Source: Neorhizobium vignae (GTDB lineage Bacteria; Pseudomonadota; Alphaproteobacteria; Rhizobiales; Rhizobiaceae). Taken from it: DNA of 64,000 nucleotides. The stretch covers positions 620,001 to 684,000 of the forward strand of contig NZ_JNNU01000002.1 of NCBI RefSeq assembly GCF_000732195.1. Direction: 5' to 3'. Under the pieces are notes generated by a model that was not told where the DNA came from, did no database searches, and worked only from the letters and a program-made list of their open reading frames with translations. This document shows, piece by piece, positions 42,215 to 50,851 of the stretch. Every line of letters begins with the position of its first letter. The stretch's first letter is position 1. Made by a program: the position numbers and the translations under genes.

Positions 42215-42931
42215 TTACGCCGTGACCTTGGCCGCGGATACCGTCGCGTCGATATGGGCGATCAGCGCATCATCCAATCCGAGGCGGCCGGCGAGCAGAT
42301 CGAGATAACCGCGTTCGGCGCGGGTGTCCGGATCGATGGTCAGCCGCGAGGCGGCGTAGATCTCGACCTTCTGCTCTTCAGTGCGGGCAGCGGCCACGAG
42401 GTCGTCGATATCGACCGGATTGGCGAGTTCGTTCTCGATGAAGGCTTCGGCCTCGGCGCCGAGATCGACCGCATGCACCTTGTCCATGATGTTGGCGCGC
42501 TCGCCGGCATCGATATGCCCGTCGGCCTTGGCGGCGGCGATCATCGCACGCACCAGCGTCAGCGCGAAATCGTTGGTGAGGGCAGGAGACTGCGGATGGA
42601 AGGGCGAATCGGCCGGCGGCGAAAGCAGCGGCTTGTCGGCCTGAGGCGCGGGCTGAGGTACGGCTTCGGGAGACTTGCCGGACTGATAGTTCTTGTAGGC
42701 GAGATAACCGAGGCCGGCGATCGCCGCGATGCCGCCGACGGCGGCAACATTGCCGGCGATGTTGCGGCCGGTCTTGGTGCCGAGGACGGCCGCGAGGATC
42801 GCGCCGGTGGCGAGCGGATTGCTCTTGGCCAGCTGGGTCGCTTGCCCTGCCCGGTCTCTCACGCTTCCCCCCGACATGCCCGGAATCTGTGACCCCAGAA
42901 ATTGGTCGAGAAGTTTCTTCGCGTCGAACAT
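42215..42931 (-). CDS. DUF533 / TerB-like protein
   Basis: The product is 238 aa. It begins MFDAKKLLDQFLGSQIPGMS, then a Gly-rich hydrophobic stretch (IAGNVAAVGGIAAIAGLGYL, about 57-77) likely to span the inner membrane, a Pro-rich linker, and a helical TerB-like domain (about 120-235) with RAMIAAAKADGHIDAGERANI, where acidic residues resemble a metal site. GGGAGA gives a good ribosome site. The family is widespread in proteobacteria and uncharacterised. Confidence 0.88.
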   Translation of the reverse strand: MFDAKKLLDQFLGSQIPGMSGGSVRDRAGQATQLAKSNPLATGAILAAVLGTKTGRNIAGNVAAVGGIAAIAGLGYLAYKNYQSGKSPEAVPQPAPQADKPLLSPPADSPFHPQSPALTNDFALTLVRAMIAAAKADGHIDAGERANIMDKVHAVDLGAEAEAFIENELANPVDIDDLVAAARTEEQKVEIYAASRLTIDPDTRAERGYLDLLAGRLGLDDALIAHIDATVSAAKVTA

Positions 42932-43006
42932 CGCACATCTCCCTGTTGTGTTTCCGGGGAAAGATAGGGATGCGATTGTGAAATTACAAAGACGGGTTGC
43001 GGGGTT

Positions 43007-43645
43007 TTACGCCTTCAGCGCCGCCGCTTCCGACGCGAGCTTGGTAATGCCGGCCCAGTCGCCTGCCGAGACCAGCTCTTTCGGCGCAACCCAGGAACCG
43101 CCGACGCAGATGACGTTCGGCAGCGACAGGTAGTCGTTGGCGTTCTTCAGCGAAATGCCGCCGGTCGGGCAGAACAGCGTGCCGGCGAGCGGCGACGACA
43201 GTGCCTTCAGGTAGGCGGCACCGCCGGCCTGTTCGGCGGGGAAAAATTTCAGCACCGCGTAGCCGGCCTCGCGCAGCGTCATCACTTCGCTGGCGGTCGC
43301 AGCACCCGGCAGAAGCGGCACGGCAGAGTCCTTGGCGGCCGAAAGCACGCCGGGGGTCACGCCGGGCGAGACGATGAAGGTCGAGCCTGCCTTGACGGCC
43401 GCTTCGTAGTCGCGGGCGTTGAGGATGGTGCCTGCGCCGACATTGGCGCCTTCAACTTCGGCGGCCACCGCCTTGACCGCATCGAGTGCGGCCGGCGTGC
43501 GCATGGTGATCTCGATCGCCCTCAGGCCGCCGGCGACCAGCGCCCGCGCCAGACCCACCGCCGACTTGGCATCGTCGACGATCAGCACCGGCACCACCGG
43601 CTGCAGTTTCAGGATGGAAAGCAGCTTTTCCGTCTTGCCGGTCAT
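43007..43645 (-). CDS. eda: KDPG/KHG aldolase (Entner-Doudoroff)
   Basis: The product is 212 aa, full length. Glu45 in IEITMRTPAALDAV and the Schiff-base Lys133 in VLKFFPAEQAGG fall at the same numbers as in the E. coli enzyme. GAGTILNARDYEAA and FCPTGGIS complete the phosphate site. It splits 2-keto-3-deoxy-6-phosphogluconate into pyruvate and glyceraldehyde 3-phosphate, the last step of the pathway rhizobia rely on for glucose. edd is not next to it. Single gene. Confidence 0.93.
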   Translation of the reverse strand: MTGKTEKLLSILKLQPVVPVLIVDDAKSAVGLARALVAGGLRAIEITMRTPAALDAVKAVAAEVEGANVGAGTILNARDYEAAVKAGSTFIVSPGVTPGVLSAAKDSAVPLLPGAATASEVMTLREAGYAVLKFFPAEQAGGAAYLKALSSPLAGTLFCPTGGISLKNANDYLSLPNVICVGGSWVAPKELVSAGDWAGITKLASEAAALKA

Positions 43646-43810
43646 GGGTCAGGTCTCCGCTAAAACGATTGAAACTTTGAGGTCGAGATACCTCTCAAGC
43701 CCGTCATTGTCGAGAAAAAACAGGCCTTCGCCGTCGAACGGGTTTGCGGAAAGCGGAGTTTGCACTAGGGTTGCAACAATTGTTGAAGTTCCCGAGGCGG
43801 CGGGCAAGGC

Positions 43811-44308
43811 ATGGCCAAGGAAATCGAACGGAAATTTCTGGTGAAGAGCGACGGCTGGCGCTCGGAGATCTCGTCATCCTCCGATTTCCTGCAGGCCTAT
43901 GTCGCATCCGGCGACGACCGTTCGGTGCGGGTGCGGATCATGGACGGCAAGCGCGCCAAGCTGACCATCAAGATCGGTCGGGAACTGCTTGCCCGCGACG
44001 AATTCGAATACGAGATTCCGCTTGGCGACGCCGAGGAGATGGCAAACGCCGCCGTGGGCGTGGTGCTCCAAAAGACCCGCCACGAGGTCCGTCACGAGGG
44101 CTATACCTGGGAGGTGGATGTCTATGACGGAGCCTACAAGGGACTGGTCGTCGCAGAGGTCGAGGTGGAGGACGAGGGTGCCCTGCCCGACATTCCGGAC
44201 TGGATCGGCGAGGAGATCACCGGCGACCGGCGGTATTCCAACATGGTGATGGCGACCGAAGATTTGAGCGGAGAATTGTGTCATGGCGTACCGTCTGCGG
44301 CCCGCTAA
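43811..44308 (+). CDS. CYTH-domain triphosphate tunnel metalloenzyme
   Basis: The product is 165 aa. The N-terminus MAKEIERKFLV holds the ExExK metal motif (Glu4, Glu6, Lys8) that defines CYTH proteins. Alternating charged strands through the rest (RVRIMDGKRAKLTIKIG, EFEYEIPL, EVEVEDEGALPD) build the tunnel barrel. Family members act as triphosphatases on inorganic triphosphate or polyphosphate, rarely as adenylate cyclases. The gene overlaps the CHAD gene by 26 bases, which points to polyphosphate. Confidence 0.92.
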   Translation: MAKEIERKFLVKSDGWRSEISSSSDFLQAYVASGDDRSVRVRIMDGKRAKLTIKIGRELLARDEFEYEIPLGDAEEMANAAVGVVLQKTRHEVRHEGYTWEVDVYDGAYKGLVVAEVEVEDEGALPDIPDWIGEEITGDRRYSNMVMATEDLSGELCHGVPSAAR

Positions 44309-45269
44309 ATCCTTTACCGACGAATTCCGCTCGGTTGCGGAAAGCCAGCTTTCCCACGCGATCCGGCTGCTGGAAGACCAGCCGGACGGGCCGCACGAAG
44401 CAGTGCACGACGCGCGAAAACGCTTCAAGCGGGTACGCGCCCTCTACCGGCTGATCCAGCCGGACGCAAAAATGTTCCGCCGGCATGAAAACGCCCGTAT
44501 CCGCGACATGGCGCAGACGCTGTCGGCCGTGCGCGACGCCACCGCGCTGGTCGAGACGGTCGACTATCTCGCCGGCCATGCAGGTTCTCCCGAAGAGCTT
44601 GCCGCCCTCACCGCGGCCTCCAAGGCGCTGACCGAACGTCGTGACCGGATCGCTTCGGAGGAACACGACCTGCCGGCCAAGATGGCGGCCGCCGCCGACA
44701 CCTGCCGTGCGGCGATCGCGGCCCTCGACGACCTCGATCTCGACGACGATCCGCACAAGACGGCCAAACGGCTCGCCAGGGCCTGGAAGGACCAGCGCGA
44801 GAAGGCGCTCGGCGCATTCGCCGGCTGCGAGGAACACGGCGATGCGGAGACCTATCACGAGCTGCGCAAATGCGGCCAGACCTACTGGATGCACCTGTCG
44901 CTGCTCGGCGGGATCTGGCCCTCCGCCATGCTCGCCAAGCAGCAGCAGGCCAAGGCCCTGGTCGATCTGCTCGGCCACGAACACGATCTTTCGGTGCTGA
45001 CCGGCCTCGTGAACGAAAACCCGGAACTGTTCGGCGACAGCGACACGCTGGCCCGGGTGCTCGGCGCCATCATCACCCGCCGGCAGGCGCTGCGGCACGA
45101 GGCGCTGCAAGCGGCCCATGAGGTGTTCGCCGACAGCGCCGAGACGGAAAGCGGCCTGATCGCGCTGCTATGGGAAAAGGCGGCCACCGCGCCGCGCAAG
45201 GAGCGCCGTGCGGCAAAGCTGCACAGGGCTGTAGCGACGCACGAGAAAGAAACCGCGTTGCGCGGATAG
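44283..45269 (+). CDS. CHAD-domain protein
   Basis: The product is 328 aa, helical, with conserved His and Arg/Lys throughout: [35 protein letters not shown] and [15 protein letters not shown] mark the CHAD domain (about 15-300). CHAD proteins bind polyphosphate through these basic residues. Translation starts inside the CYTH gene, 26 bases before its stop, with GGAGA as ribosome site. In many bacteria CYTH and CHAD are one protein; here they are separate but coupled. Confidence 0.92.
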   Translation: MAYRLRPAKSFTDEFRSVAESQLSHAIRLLEDQPDGPHEAVHDARKRFKRVRALYRLIQPDAKMFRRHENARIRDMAQTLSAVRDATALVETVDYLAGHAGSPEELAALTAASKALTERRDRIASEEHDLPAKMAAAADTCRAAIAALDDLDLDDDPHKTAKRLARAWKDQREKALGAFAGCEEHGDAETYHELRKCGQTYWMHLSLLGGIWPSAMLAKQQQAKALVDLLGHEHDLSVLTGLVNENPELFGDSDTLARVLGAIITRRQALRHEALQAAHEVFADSAETESGLIALLWEKAATAPRKERRAAKLHRAVATHEKETALRG

Positions 45270-45292
45270 TCCGGAAACTGTATTTCAGCGCC

Positions 45293-46237
45293 ATGACCGA
45301 AAACATCATTCAAACCCGCTCGGAAGCGACGGGCGCCTGGCTCGTTGCCGCGCTCTATCATTTCGCGCGTTTCGACCGCTATGACAGTTTCCGCGAGCCG
45401 CTGCAGGCGTTCTGCGACGAGAACGGCATCAAGGGCACGCTGCTGATCGCCCGCGAGGGGATCAACGGCACGGTTGCCGGCTCCGACGCGGCGATATCAG
45501 GCCTTCTCGCCTATCTGCGGGCCCAGCCGGAATTCGCAGGCCTCGAGCACAAGGAAAGCCGCGCGTCGAAGATGCCCTTCCTGCGCATGAAGGTGCGGCC
45601 GAAGAAGGAAATCGTCACCATGGGCGTCGAGGATATCGACCCCAAGCGCATCGTCGGCACCTATGTCGAGCCGAAGGACTGGAACGCGCTGATTTCCGAT
45701 CCGGAAACGATCGTCATAGATACCCGCAACGACTACGAAACGGCGATCGGCATCTTCAAGGGCGCGGTCGATCCGCAGACCAAGACGTTTCGCGAGTTTC
45801 CCGACTGGGTGAAGAACAATCCCGGCCTCCACAACAAGCCGAAGATCGCCATGTACTGCACCGGCGGCATCCGTTGCGAGAAGGCCACCGCCTTCATGAA
45901 GGAACAGGGCTTTGACGAGGTTTTCCACCTGAAGGGCGGCATCCTCAAATATCTGGAGGAAGTGCCCGCAGAGGAAAGCCTCTGGGAAGGCGCCTGCTTC
46001 GTCTTCGACGAGCGGGTCTCCGTGGAGCACGGGCTGAAGGAGGGCAACCACAAGCTCTGCCACGCCTGCCGCAGCCCGATCACCGCGGAAGAGGTGACGT
46101 CGCCCCATTACGAGGAAGGCGTCTCCTGCTCCCACTGCTACCCGACCCGCACCGAGGAAGACCGCGATCGCTACCGCCAGCGGCAGCTCCAGATCGCGCT
46201 CGCCAAAAAGCGCGGCGTGAGGCATATCGGCGGCTAA
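45293..46237 (+). CDS. trhO: tRNA uridine(34) hydroxylase (rhodanese domain)
   Basis: The start at 45293 ([20 protein letters not shown]) gives 314 aa. The N-terminal acylphosphatase-like part is followed by a rhodanese domain (about 130-225) whose catalytic Cys189 stands in [16 protein letters not shown]. The C-terminus has two CxxC pairs (CHAC and CSHC) that may bind zinc. TrhO (YceA) makes 5-hydroxyuridine at the wobble position of several tRNAs with oxygen. Follows the CHAD gene by 23 bases, possibly the same transcript. Confidence 0.94.
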   Translation: MTENIIQTRSEATGAWLVAALYHFARFDRYDSFREPLQAFCDENGIKGTLLIAREGINGTVAGSDAAISGLLAYLRAQPEFAGLEHKESRASKMPFLRMKVRPKKEIVTMGVEDIDPKRIVGTYVEPKDWNALISDPETIVIDTRNDYETAIGIFKGAVDPQTKTFREFPDWVKNNPGLHNKPKIAMYCTGGIRCEKATAFMKEQGFDEVFHLKGGILKYLEEVPAEESLWEGACFVFDERVSVEHGLKEGNHKLCHACRSPITAEEVTSPHYEEGVSCSHCYPTRTEEDRDRYRQRQLQIALAKKRGVRHIGG

Positions 46238-46245
46238 GGCTTGCC

Positions 46246-46265
46246 CGCGCCAGCCGGCTGGCGCG
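46246..46265. terminator. Perfect 20-bp palindrome between convergent trhO and ridA genes
   Basis: CGCGCCAGCC and GGCTGGCGCG form an uninterrupted self-complementary 20-mer, midway between the two convergent stops (46237 and 46283). It has no loop-forming centre beyond the palindrome and no T-run, so termination would be weak; a bidirectional role is likely from position. Confidence 0.45.
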
Positions 46266-46282
46266 AGCGGAACGTTGCTGTT

Positions 46283-46681
46283 TCAGGCCGCCTGCGGCAC
46301 GCGGGCGATCACCTTGATTTCGAAATCGAAACCGGCGAGCCAGGTGACGCCGACCGCTGTCCAGTTCGGATAGGGTGCCCCGCCGATCGCCTTTTGCCGT
46401 ACGGCCATGACGGTTTCCAGCTGGGCCTGCGGGTCGGTATGGAAGGTCGTGACGTCAACAATGTCCTGAAACGTGCAGCCGGCCGCCTTCAGGACGGCCG
46501 TCAGGTTGTCGAACGCCAGTTGCACCTGGCGCTCGAAGTCGGGTTCCGGTGAACCGTCTACCCGGCTGCCGACCTGGCCGGAAACGAATAGAAGGTCTCC
46601 AGAGCGGATGGCCGCCGAATAGCGGTGCTCCTCGTAGAGTGCATGCCGACCGGCAGGGAAGATCGCCTCGCGTGTGCTCAT
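46283..46681 (-). CDS. RidA-family protein (enamine/imine deaminase-like)
   Basis: The product is 132 aa with Rid-fold motifs: SAAIRSGDLLFVSGQVG (about 23-39), QVQLAFDNLTAVLKAAGCTF, DIVDVTTFHTD and YPNWTAVGVTWLAGFDFEIKV. The Arg of classical RidA (usually in R.A..V..LP) is absent: the segment reads NWTAVGVTWLAG, so it may belong to a Rid subgroup without deaminase activity. Upstream stands a cluster of three identical palindromic operators, so it is tightly regulated. Possibly a detoxifying role. Confidence 0.88.
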   Translation of the reverse strand: MSTREAIFPAGRHALYEEHRYSAAIRSGDLLFVSGQVGSRVDGSPEPDFERQVQLAFDNLTAVLKAAGCTFQDIVDVTTFHTDPQAQLETVMAVRQKAIGGAPYPNWTAVGVTWLAGFDFEIKVIARVPQAA

Positions 46682-46789
46682 TGTTTCATTCCTTTATTGG
46701 AGGCCGGTTTCCGTAGCGCGACGCCACCGGGGATGGTGCACACGGCTTGAGCTGGATGTCCGGCCTTGGCTTCGTCATACGGACGCTTA

Positions 46790-46804
46790 CATACGCCGCG
46801 TATG
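46790..46804. promoter_or_regulatory. Operator copy 1, catacg-N3-cgtatg
   Basis: CATACG (46790-46795) and CGTATG (46799-46804) flank three bases. The 14-base core ATACGCCGCGTATG differs at one base from the two copies at 46821-46856. It lies 109 bases upstream of the ridA start codon. Confidence 0.65.
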
Positions 46805-46818
46805 CGCCCCATATCTCA

Positions 46819-46858
46819 ATATACGCCACGTATGTCAATTGGCATACGTGGCGTATAT
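46819..46858. promoter_or_regulatory. Operator copies 2 and 3 in a near-perfect 40-bp palindrome
   Basis: ATATACGCCACGTATG (46819-46834) and CATACGTGGCGTATAT (46843-46858) are exact 16-bp reverse complements around an 8-base spacer. Each arm holds the core ATACGCC[A/G]CGTATG, itself close to palindromic, as seen at 46790-46804. Three such cores in 69 bases suit cooperative binding of a dimeric repressor, for instance of the TetR type. No such regulator gene is found in the neighbourhood. Confidence 0.7.
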
Positions 46859-46924
46859 GGAATGAAGAGGTGGTCTCAATCGTCCGCCCACGACAGTGTA
46901 GCGGCACTTCGCCAGGCCTCTTTT

Positions 46925-47000
46925 GGAGCCCCGTAGCGCCACCTCTCGATCCTCGGGCTTCACCCGAGAATCCAGACCTCAAAACCCAGTGCCCCGCGCC
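46925..47000. repeat. Intergenic repeat fragment with CTCGGGCTT-type arms
   Basis: ATCCTCGGGCTTCACCCGAG and the following AATCCAG resemble the head of the longer element at 58083-58250 (CTCGGGCTTGATCCGGGG, AATCCAG). CTCGGG and CCCGAG pair as a small hairpin. It separates the operator cluster from the end of the CHASE4-GGDEF-EAL gene. Confidence 0.5.
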
Positions 47001-47012
47001 AGGCGTATGAAA

Positions 47013-49211
47013 CTACGCCGCCCCGCTCATGCCCCCCGGCAGGCGGTTGCCGCGGTAGATGATGTCGATTTCCTGCGACGACATCGGCTTGCCGAACATG
47101 TAGCCCTGCAGTTCGTCGCAGCCGGTCAGGCGCAGTTGAATGGCCTCGGCCTCGGTTTCGACGCCCTCGGCGGTGACCGGGATTTCCAGCGAGCGGGCGA
47201 GCGCCACGGTCGCCTGCAGAAGATCGACGGCGCGGCCGCCCTCTTCCAGCGCGTGCACCAGCGACTTGTCGATCTTCATCCGGTCGAAGCCGAACTGGCG
47301 CAGATACCCGACGCTCGAAAAGCCGGCGCCGAAATCGTCGAGTGCGATCTTCACCCCGAGCTGCTTCAGCTTGGCAAGCGCAGCGCGGGCGCGTTCCGGG
47401 TTCTGGATGAAATAGCCCTCGGTCATTTCGAGCGTGATGCGGGAAGGATCGGCGCCGGTCTTGCGGAATACCGAAGCGACGTGCACGGCAAATGCCGGAT
47501 CGCGGAACTGGCCGGGGGAGATGTTGACCGCGAGCTTGAGTTCCGGCCACAGCGTCAGCGTCTCGCAGGCGCGGTGCAGCACGAACAGGCCGAGCTGGTC
47601 GATGAGGCCGGTCGATTCGGCGATCGGGATGAAGACGTCGGGAGATACGGGGCCGTAACCGGTGCGGTGCCAGCGCGCCAGCGCCTCGACTCCGATGATG
47701 CGCCAGGTCCTGGCATCCACCACCGGCTGGTAGACGATGGTGAGCTCGCGGCGCTCGATGGCGATCCTGAGGTCGATCTCCAGCAGGTTGCGCTCTTCGC
47801 GCTCGGCATCCATTTCCGGCCGGTAATATTCTGTCCGGCCGCGGCCGGTTTCCTTGGCGTGATACATGGCCATGTCGGAACGCCGCACCAGTTCCTCGCC
47901 GGAGACCTTGCCGCGCGGCGAGATTGCGACGCCGATGCAGGTGCCGATGGTCGCGACTCTTTCGCCGATCACGAAGGGCTCGCCGAAGAAGCCGAGAATA
48001 TGATCGCTCAGCGTCTCCACTGCCCGGCCGATATCCGTGGCCGCGAGCGCGATGGCGAACTCGTCGCCGCCTACACGGGCAAGGATCGCAGTCTCTCCGA
48101 CCAGCGTCTTGAGGCCGGCAGCAACGCCGCGGATAAGCTTGTCGCCGGTGCCGTGGCCATAGGCATCGTTGACCTCCTTGAAACCGTCGAGATCGAGATA
48201 GAGCAGCGCCACGTCATTGTTGTTGCGGCGGCTCTGCAGCACCAGCGCATCGAGGGAAGCGAAGAAGCCAGCGCGGTTGAGCAGCCCGCTCAGCCGGTCG
48301 CTCATGGCAAGATGCCGCGCGGCCGCCTCATCCGCCGTCAGCCGATTGAGCGTATTGCTGCCGCTGACGAAGAGGAGCAGGAAGAACAGGCCGACCATGG
48401 CGAGCGCGCAATAGACGAGCGGCCGGACCTGGGCATATCCCATATCGCCCGGCTTGCGCGAATGCCAGACGAGCCGCTGCAGCGCCTTGCCGTGGATATT
48501 GCGGATCTCCACCATGTTGGGGATCGTATCGCCCGCACCGGCAAAACGAAGCCCCCCGATGACATAGGTTTCCGAGAGCTTCAGGATCTTCTTCTCGTCA
48601 AGATGGCGGCCAAAGATCAGGAACCGGCGCCCTTCGACGGGCTGGGCGAGTTCACCGGATTTCTGGCGGATGAGCGCCACGCCAACGGCCGCGACGCCGT
48701 TTTTGGTCCCCACGAAACCCACCGCCTCCGGCACCGTTTCGGCGCCGGCACTGCTTGCCTTGTCGAACAGAGTCCAGAGCGAGGTGTCGAAATAATTCCG
48801 CGGCGCCCAGGTGACCGGCGCGCCGTCCTGATAGGCCATCAGAACGTTGCGATTCGTATCCATGATCAGCGCCACGTCGAAAAGATCGCTGTTGGCGGTC
48901 ATGTCGCCATAGTTGCCGACGACCCAGGCATCGTCGCCTGCATAGACGAACTGGGCGGCGTCGTCCCACGCCGCGTAGTCGTTCAGCGTCGCGTGCAGCT
49001 GCTCCTGGAACGTCTGGATCGCGCCCGAGGTCGTCTCGCGCGAGCGTTCGTCGTCAAGGCGATTGGCGTAGTCGGCGATGCGGTCGAGCGCGGTCAGGAT
49101 GAAGATCGTCACCAGCACCACAACCACCGCGAATGCAAGCAGCATCGACGTCACGGCGGAGCGACGGCCAAGTGTTGCGGAGCGGCGAAAGCGGGACGGA
49201 AGAAGCCGCAT
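47013..49211 (-). CDS. CHASE4-type sensor GGDEF-EAL protein
   Basis: The product is 732 aa: first helix (about 20-42), a periplasmic CHASE4-like sensor (about 43-275) with LNDYAAWDDAAQFV, second helix (about 272-292), GGDEF (about 310-470) with the intact VGGDEF and DLDGFKEVNDAYGH, and EAL (about 480-720) with VEALARW, NISPGQF, LEMTEG, LDDFGAGFSS, MKIDKS and AEGVETE. Both domains keep their catalytic residues, so it may be truly bifunctional, tuned by a periplasmic signal. No I-site before GGDEF. Single gene. Confidence 0.94.
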   Translation of the reverse strand: MRLLPSRFRRSATLGRRSAVTSMLLAFAVVVVLVTIFILTALDRIADYANRLDDERSRETTSGAIQTFQEQLHATLNDYAAWDDAAQFVYAGDDAWVVGNYGDMTANSDLFDVALIMDTNRNVLMAYQDGAPVTWAPRNYFDTSLWTLFDKASSAGAETVPEAVGFVGTKNGVAAVGVALIRQKSGELAQPVEGRRFLIFGRHLDEKKILKLSETYVIGGLRFAGAGDTIPNMVEIRNIHGKALQRLVWHSRKPGDMGYAQVRPLVYCALAMVGLFFLLLFVSGSNTLNRLTADEAAARHLAMSDRLSGLLNRAGFFASLDALVLQSRRNNNDVALLYLDLDGFKEVNDAYGHGTGDKLIRGVAAGLKTLVGETAILARVGGDEFAIALAATDIGRAVETLSDHILGFFGEPFVIGERVATIGTCIGVAISPRGKVSGEELVRRSDMAMYHAKETGRGRTEYYRPEMDAEREERNLLEIDLRIAIERRELTIVYQPVVDARTWRIIGVEALARWHRTGYGPVSPDVFIPIAESTGLIDQLGLFVLHRACETLTLWPELKLAVNISPGQFRDPAFAVHVASVFRKTGADPSRITLEMTEGYFIQNPERARAALAKLKQLGVKIALDDFGAGFSSVGYLRQFGFDRMKIDKSLVHALEEGGRAVDLLQATVALARSLEIPVTAEGVETEAEAIQLRLTGCDELQGYMFGKPMSSQEIDIIYRGNRLPGGMSGAA

Positions 49212-49267
49212 CTAAGACCTCATGAATCCCTACATCTTTCGCGGGTATTCCTTCAGATAGCGTTAAA

Positions 49268-49302
49268 GGAAAAGGCCGCCCCCCACACTTGAGAGCCGGC
49301 CC
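49268..49302 (-). terminator. Terminator-like hairpin after metQ
   Basis: On the minus strand, GGGCCGG (49296-49302) is followed by a G-rich loop and CCGGCC-like CGGCC, then TTTTCCTTT. The stem is short (about 5 bp) but the T-run and the place 29 bases after the metQ stop support it. Confidence 0.5.
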
Positions 49303-49330
49303 ACCAAGTATTTTCGAAAATTCTATATTA

Positions 49331-50107
49331 TTACCAGGCGGCGATGACGGCGCCCTTGAACTGGGTGTTGACGAAGTCCTTCACCGGAGCGCTGTGATAG
49401 GCTTCCACGAGCGTCTTGACCCAGGCCGCATCCTTGTCCTTGGACTTGACGGCGATGATGTTGATGTAAGGGGCCTTTTCGCCTTCCTTGGCGACCGGAT
49501 CGGTCTTCGGGTTGAGGCCGGCTTCCAATGCGTAGTTGGTGTTGATGACCGAAGCGTCGACATCGTCGAGCGAACGCGGCAGCTGGGCGGCGTCGAGTTC
49601 GGCGAACTCGATCTTCTTCGGATTCTCGGTCACGTCGGCCGGGCCGATCTTCAGGCCCTTGGCGGCATTGACCTTGATCAGGCCCTGGTCTGCGAGGATG
49701 AGCAGCGCGCGGCCGCCATTGGTCGGGTCGTTCGGGATGGCGACGGTGGCGCCCTGCTTCAGGTCGGCAAGGCTCTTCACCTTCTTGGAATAGACGCCCA
49801 TCGGGAAGTTGACGGTCTGAGCGACGCTGACGATGTCGAACTTGCGATCCTTGACCTGGTTGTCGAGATAGGGCTGGTGCTGGAAGGAATTGGCGTTGAG
49901 TTCGCCGTCCGCCAGCGCCTGGTTCGGCACGACGTAGTCGGAGAATTCGAGGATCTGGATGTTGAGGCCTTTGGTGGCCGCGACTTCCTTCACCTTTTCC
50001 ATGATCTGCGCATGCGGGCCGGGGGTGACGCCGATCTTGATGTCTTGGGCAAGAGCCGGGGCGGCGGCGAAGGCGGCGAGTGCCGCGGCGATGATGAGCT
50101 TCTTCAT
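49331..50107 (-). CDS. metQ: Methionine ABC transporter, substrate-binding protein
   Basis: The product is 258 aa with a signal peptide MKKLIIAAALAAFAAAPALA and no lipobox Cys, so it is a free periplasmic protein. NLPA/MetQ motifs are IKIGVTPGPHAQIME, LEFSDYVVPNQALADGELNAN, FPMGVYSKKVKSLADL and NDPTNGGRALLIL. It binds methionine and hands it to MetI. Last gene of metN-metI-metQ, 75 bases after metI. Other amino acids such as methionine sulfoxide are also possible for the family. Confidence 0.94.
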   Translation of the reverse strand: MKKLIIAAALAAFAAAPALAQDIKIGVTPGPHAQIMEKVKEVAATKGLNIQILEFSDYVVPNQALADGELNANSFQHQPYLDNQVKDRKFDIVSVAQTVNFPMGVYSKKVKSLADLKQGATVAIPNDPTNGGRALLILADQGLIKVNAAKGLKIGPADVTENPKKIEFAELDAAQLPRSLDDVDASVINTNYALEAGLNPKTDPVAKEGEKAPYINIIAVKSKDKDAAWVKTLVEAYHSAPVKDFVNTQFKGAVIAAW

Positions 50108-50182
50108 AAGTGTCTCCTTGGGTTTGCTTATATGCGCCAGTCTTCTTGGGTATGTATTGGGAGGCTGGCTTTCGGAATGATC

Positions 50183-50851
50183 TCAGGTCTTGCGGTTGCG
50201 CTTGTCGAAGCGGCGTGCGAGCGCGTCGCCAGCGCTCTGGATCGCCTGGACCAGCACGATCAGCACCACGACGACGGCCAGCATCACGTCCGGCATGAAG
50301 CGCTGGTAGCCGTAACGGATGCCGAGATCGCCGAGGCCCCCGCCACCGACTGCGCCGACCATGGCCGAATAGCCGACCAGGCTGACGAGGGTGAGCGTCA
50401 GCGCCAGCGTCAGACCGGGCTTGGCTTCCGCCAGCAGCACCTTGAAGACGATCTGCAGCGGCGTCGCCCCCATGGCGCGGGCGGCCTCGATCAGGCCCTT
50501 GTCCACCTCGCGGATCGCCGCCTCGGCAAGTCGCGCGACGAAGGGAATGGTCGCGACCGTCAGCGGCACGATCGCCGCATAGGTGCCGATCGAGGTGCCG
50601 GTGACGAGGCGCGTGAACGGGATGATCGCCACGACCAGGATGATGAACGGCGTCGAGCGCGCCGCATTGACGATCGCACCGATGATGCGGTTGCTGACCG
50701 GTGCGGGAAAGAGCTCGCCCTTGCCGCTGGTCGCCAGGAACACGCCGATCGGCAGGCCGATCAAGGCGCCGATGATGCCGGCGACCGCCACCATCTGCAT
50801 CGTCTGGCCGAGCGCCTTCAGGAGCAGGTTGAAGAGCATGTCAGGCGACAT
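50183..50851 (-). CDS. metI: Methionine ABC transporter, permease
   Basis: From the ATG at 50851 ([20 protein letters not shown]) the product is 222 aa with five membrane helices. The ABC permease EAA loop reads [22 protein letters not shown], which contacts MetN. It overlaps the end of metN by 11 bases, so translation is coupled. A longer frame reaches upstream but lies wholly within metN. Confidence 0.95.
   Translation of the reverse strand: MSPDMLFNLLLKALGQTMQMVAVAGIIGALIGLPIGVFLATSGKGELFPAPVSNRIIGAIVNAARSTPFIILVVAIIPFTRLVTGTSIGTYAAIVPLTVATIPFVARLAEAAIREVDKGLIEAARAMGATPLQIVFKVLLAEAKPGLTLALTLTLVSLVGYSAMVGAVGGGGLGDLGIRYGYQRFMPDVMLAVVVVLIVLVQAIQSAGDALARRFDKRNRKT

Noticed and set aside
46674..46865. 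Short frames over the ridA upstream region
   Set aside because: They run through the operator palindromes and have no start signal; the palindromes explain the sequence.
46923..49292. 789-codon plus-strand frame opposite the CHASE4-GGDEF-EAL gene
   Set aside because: Shadow frame; the minus strand carries every GGDEF and EAL motif.
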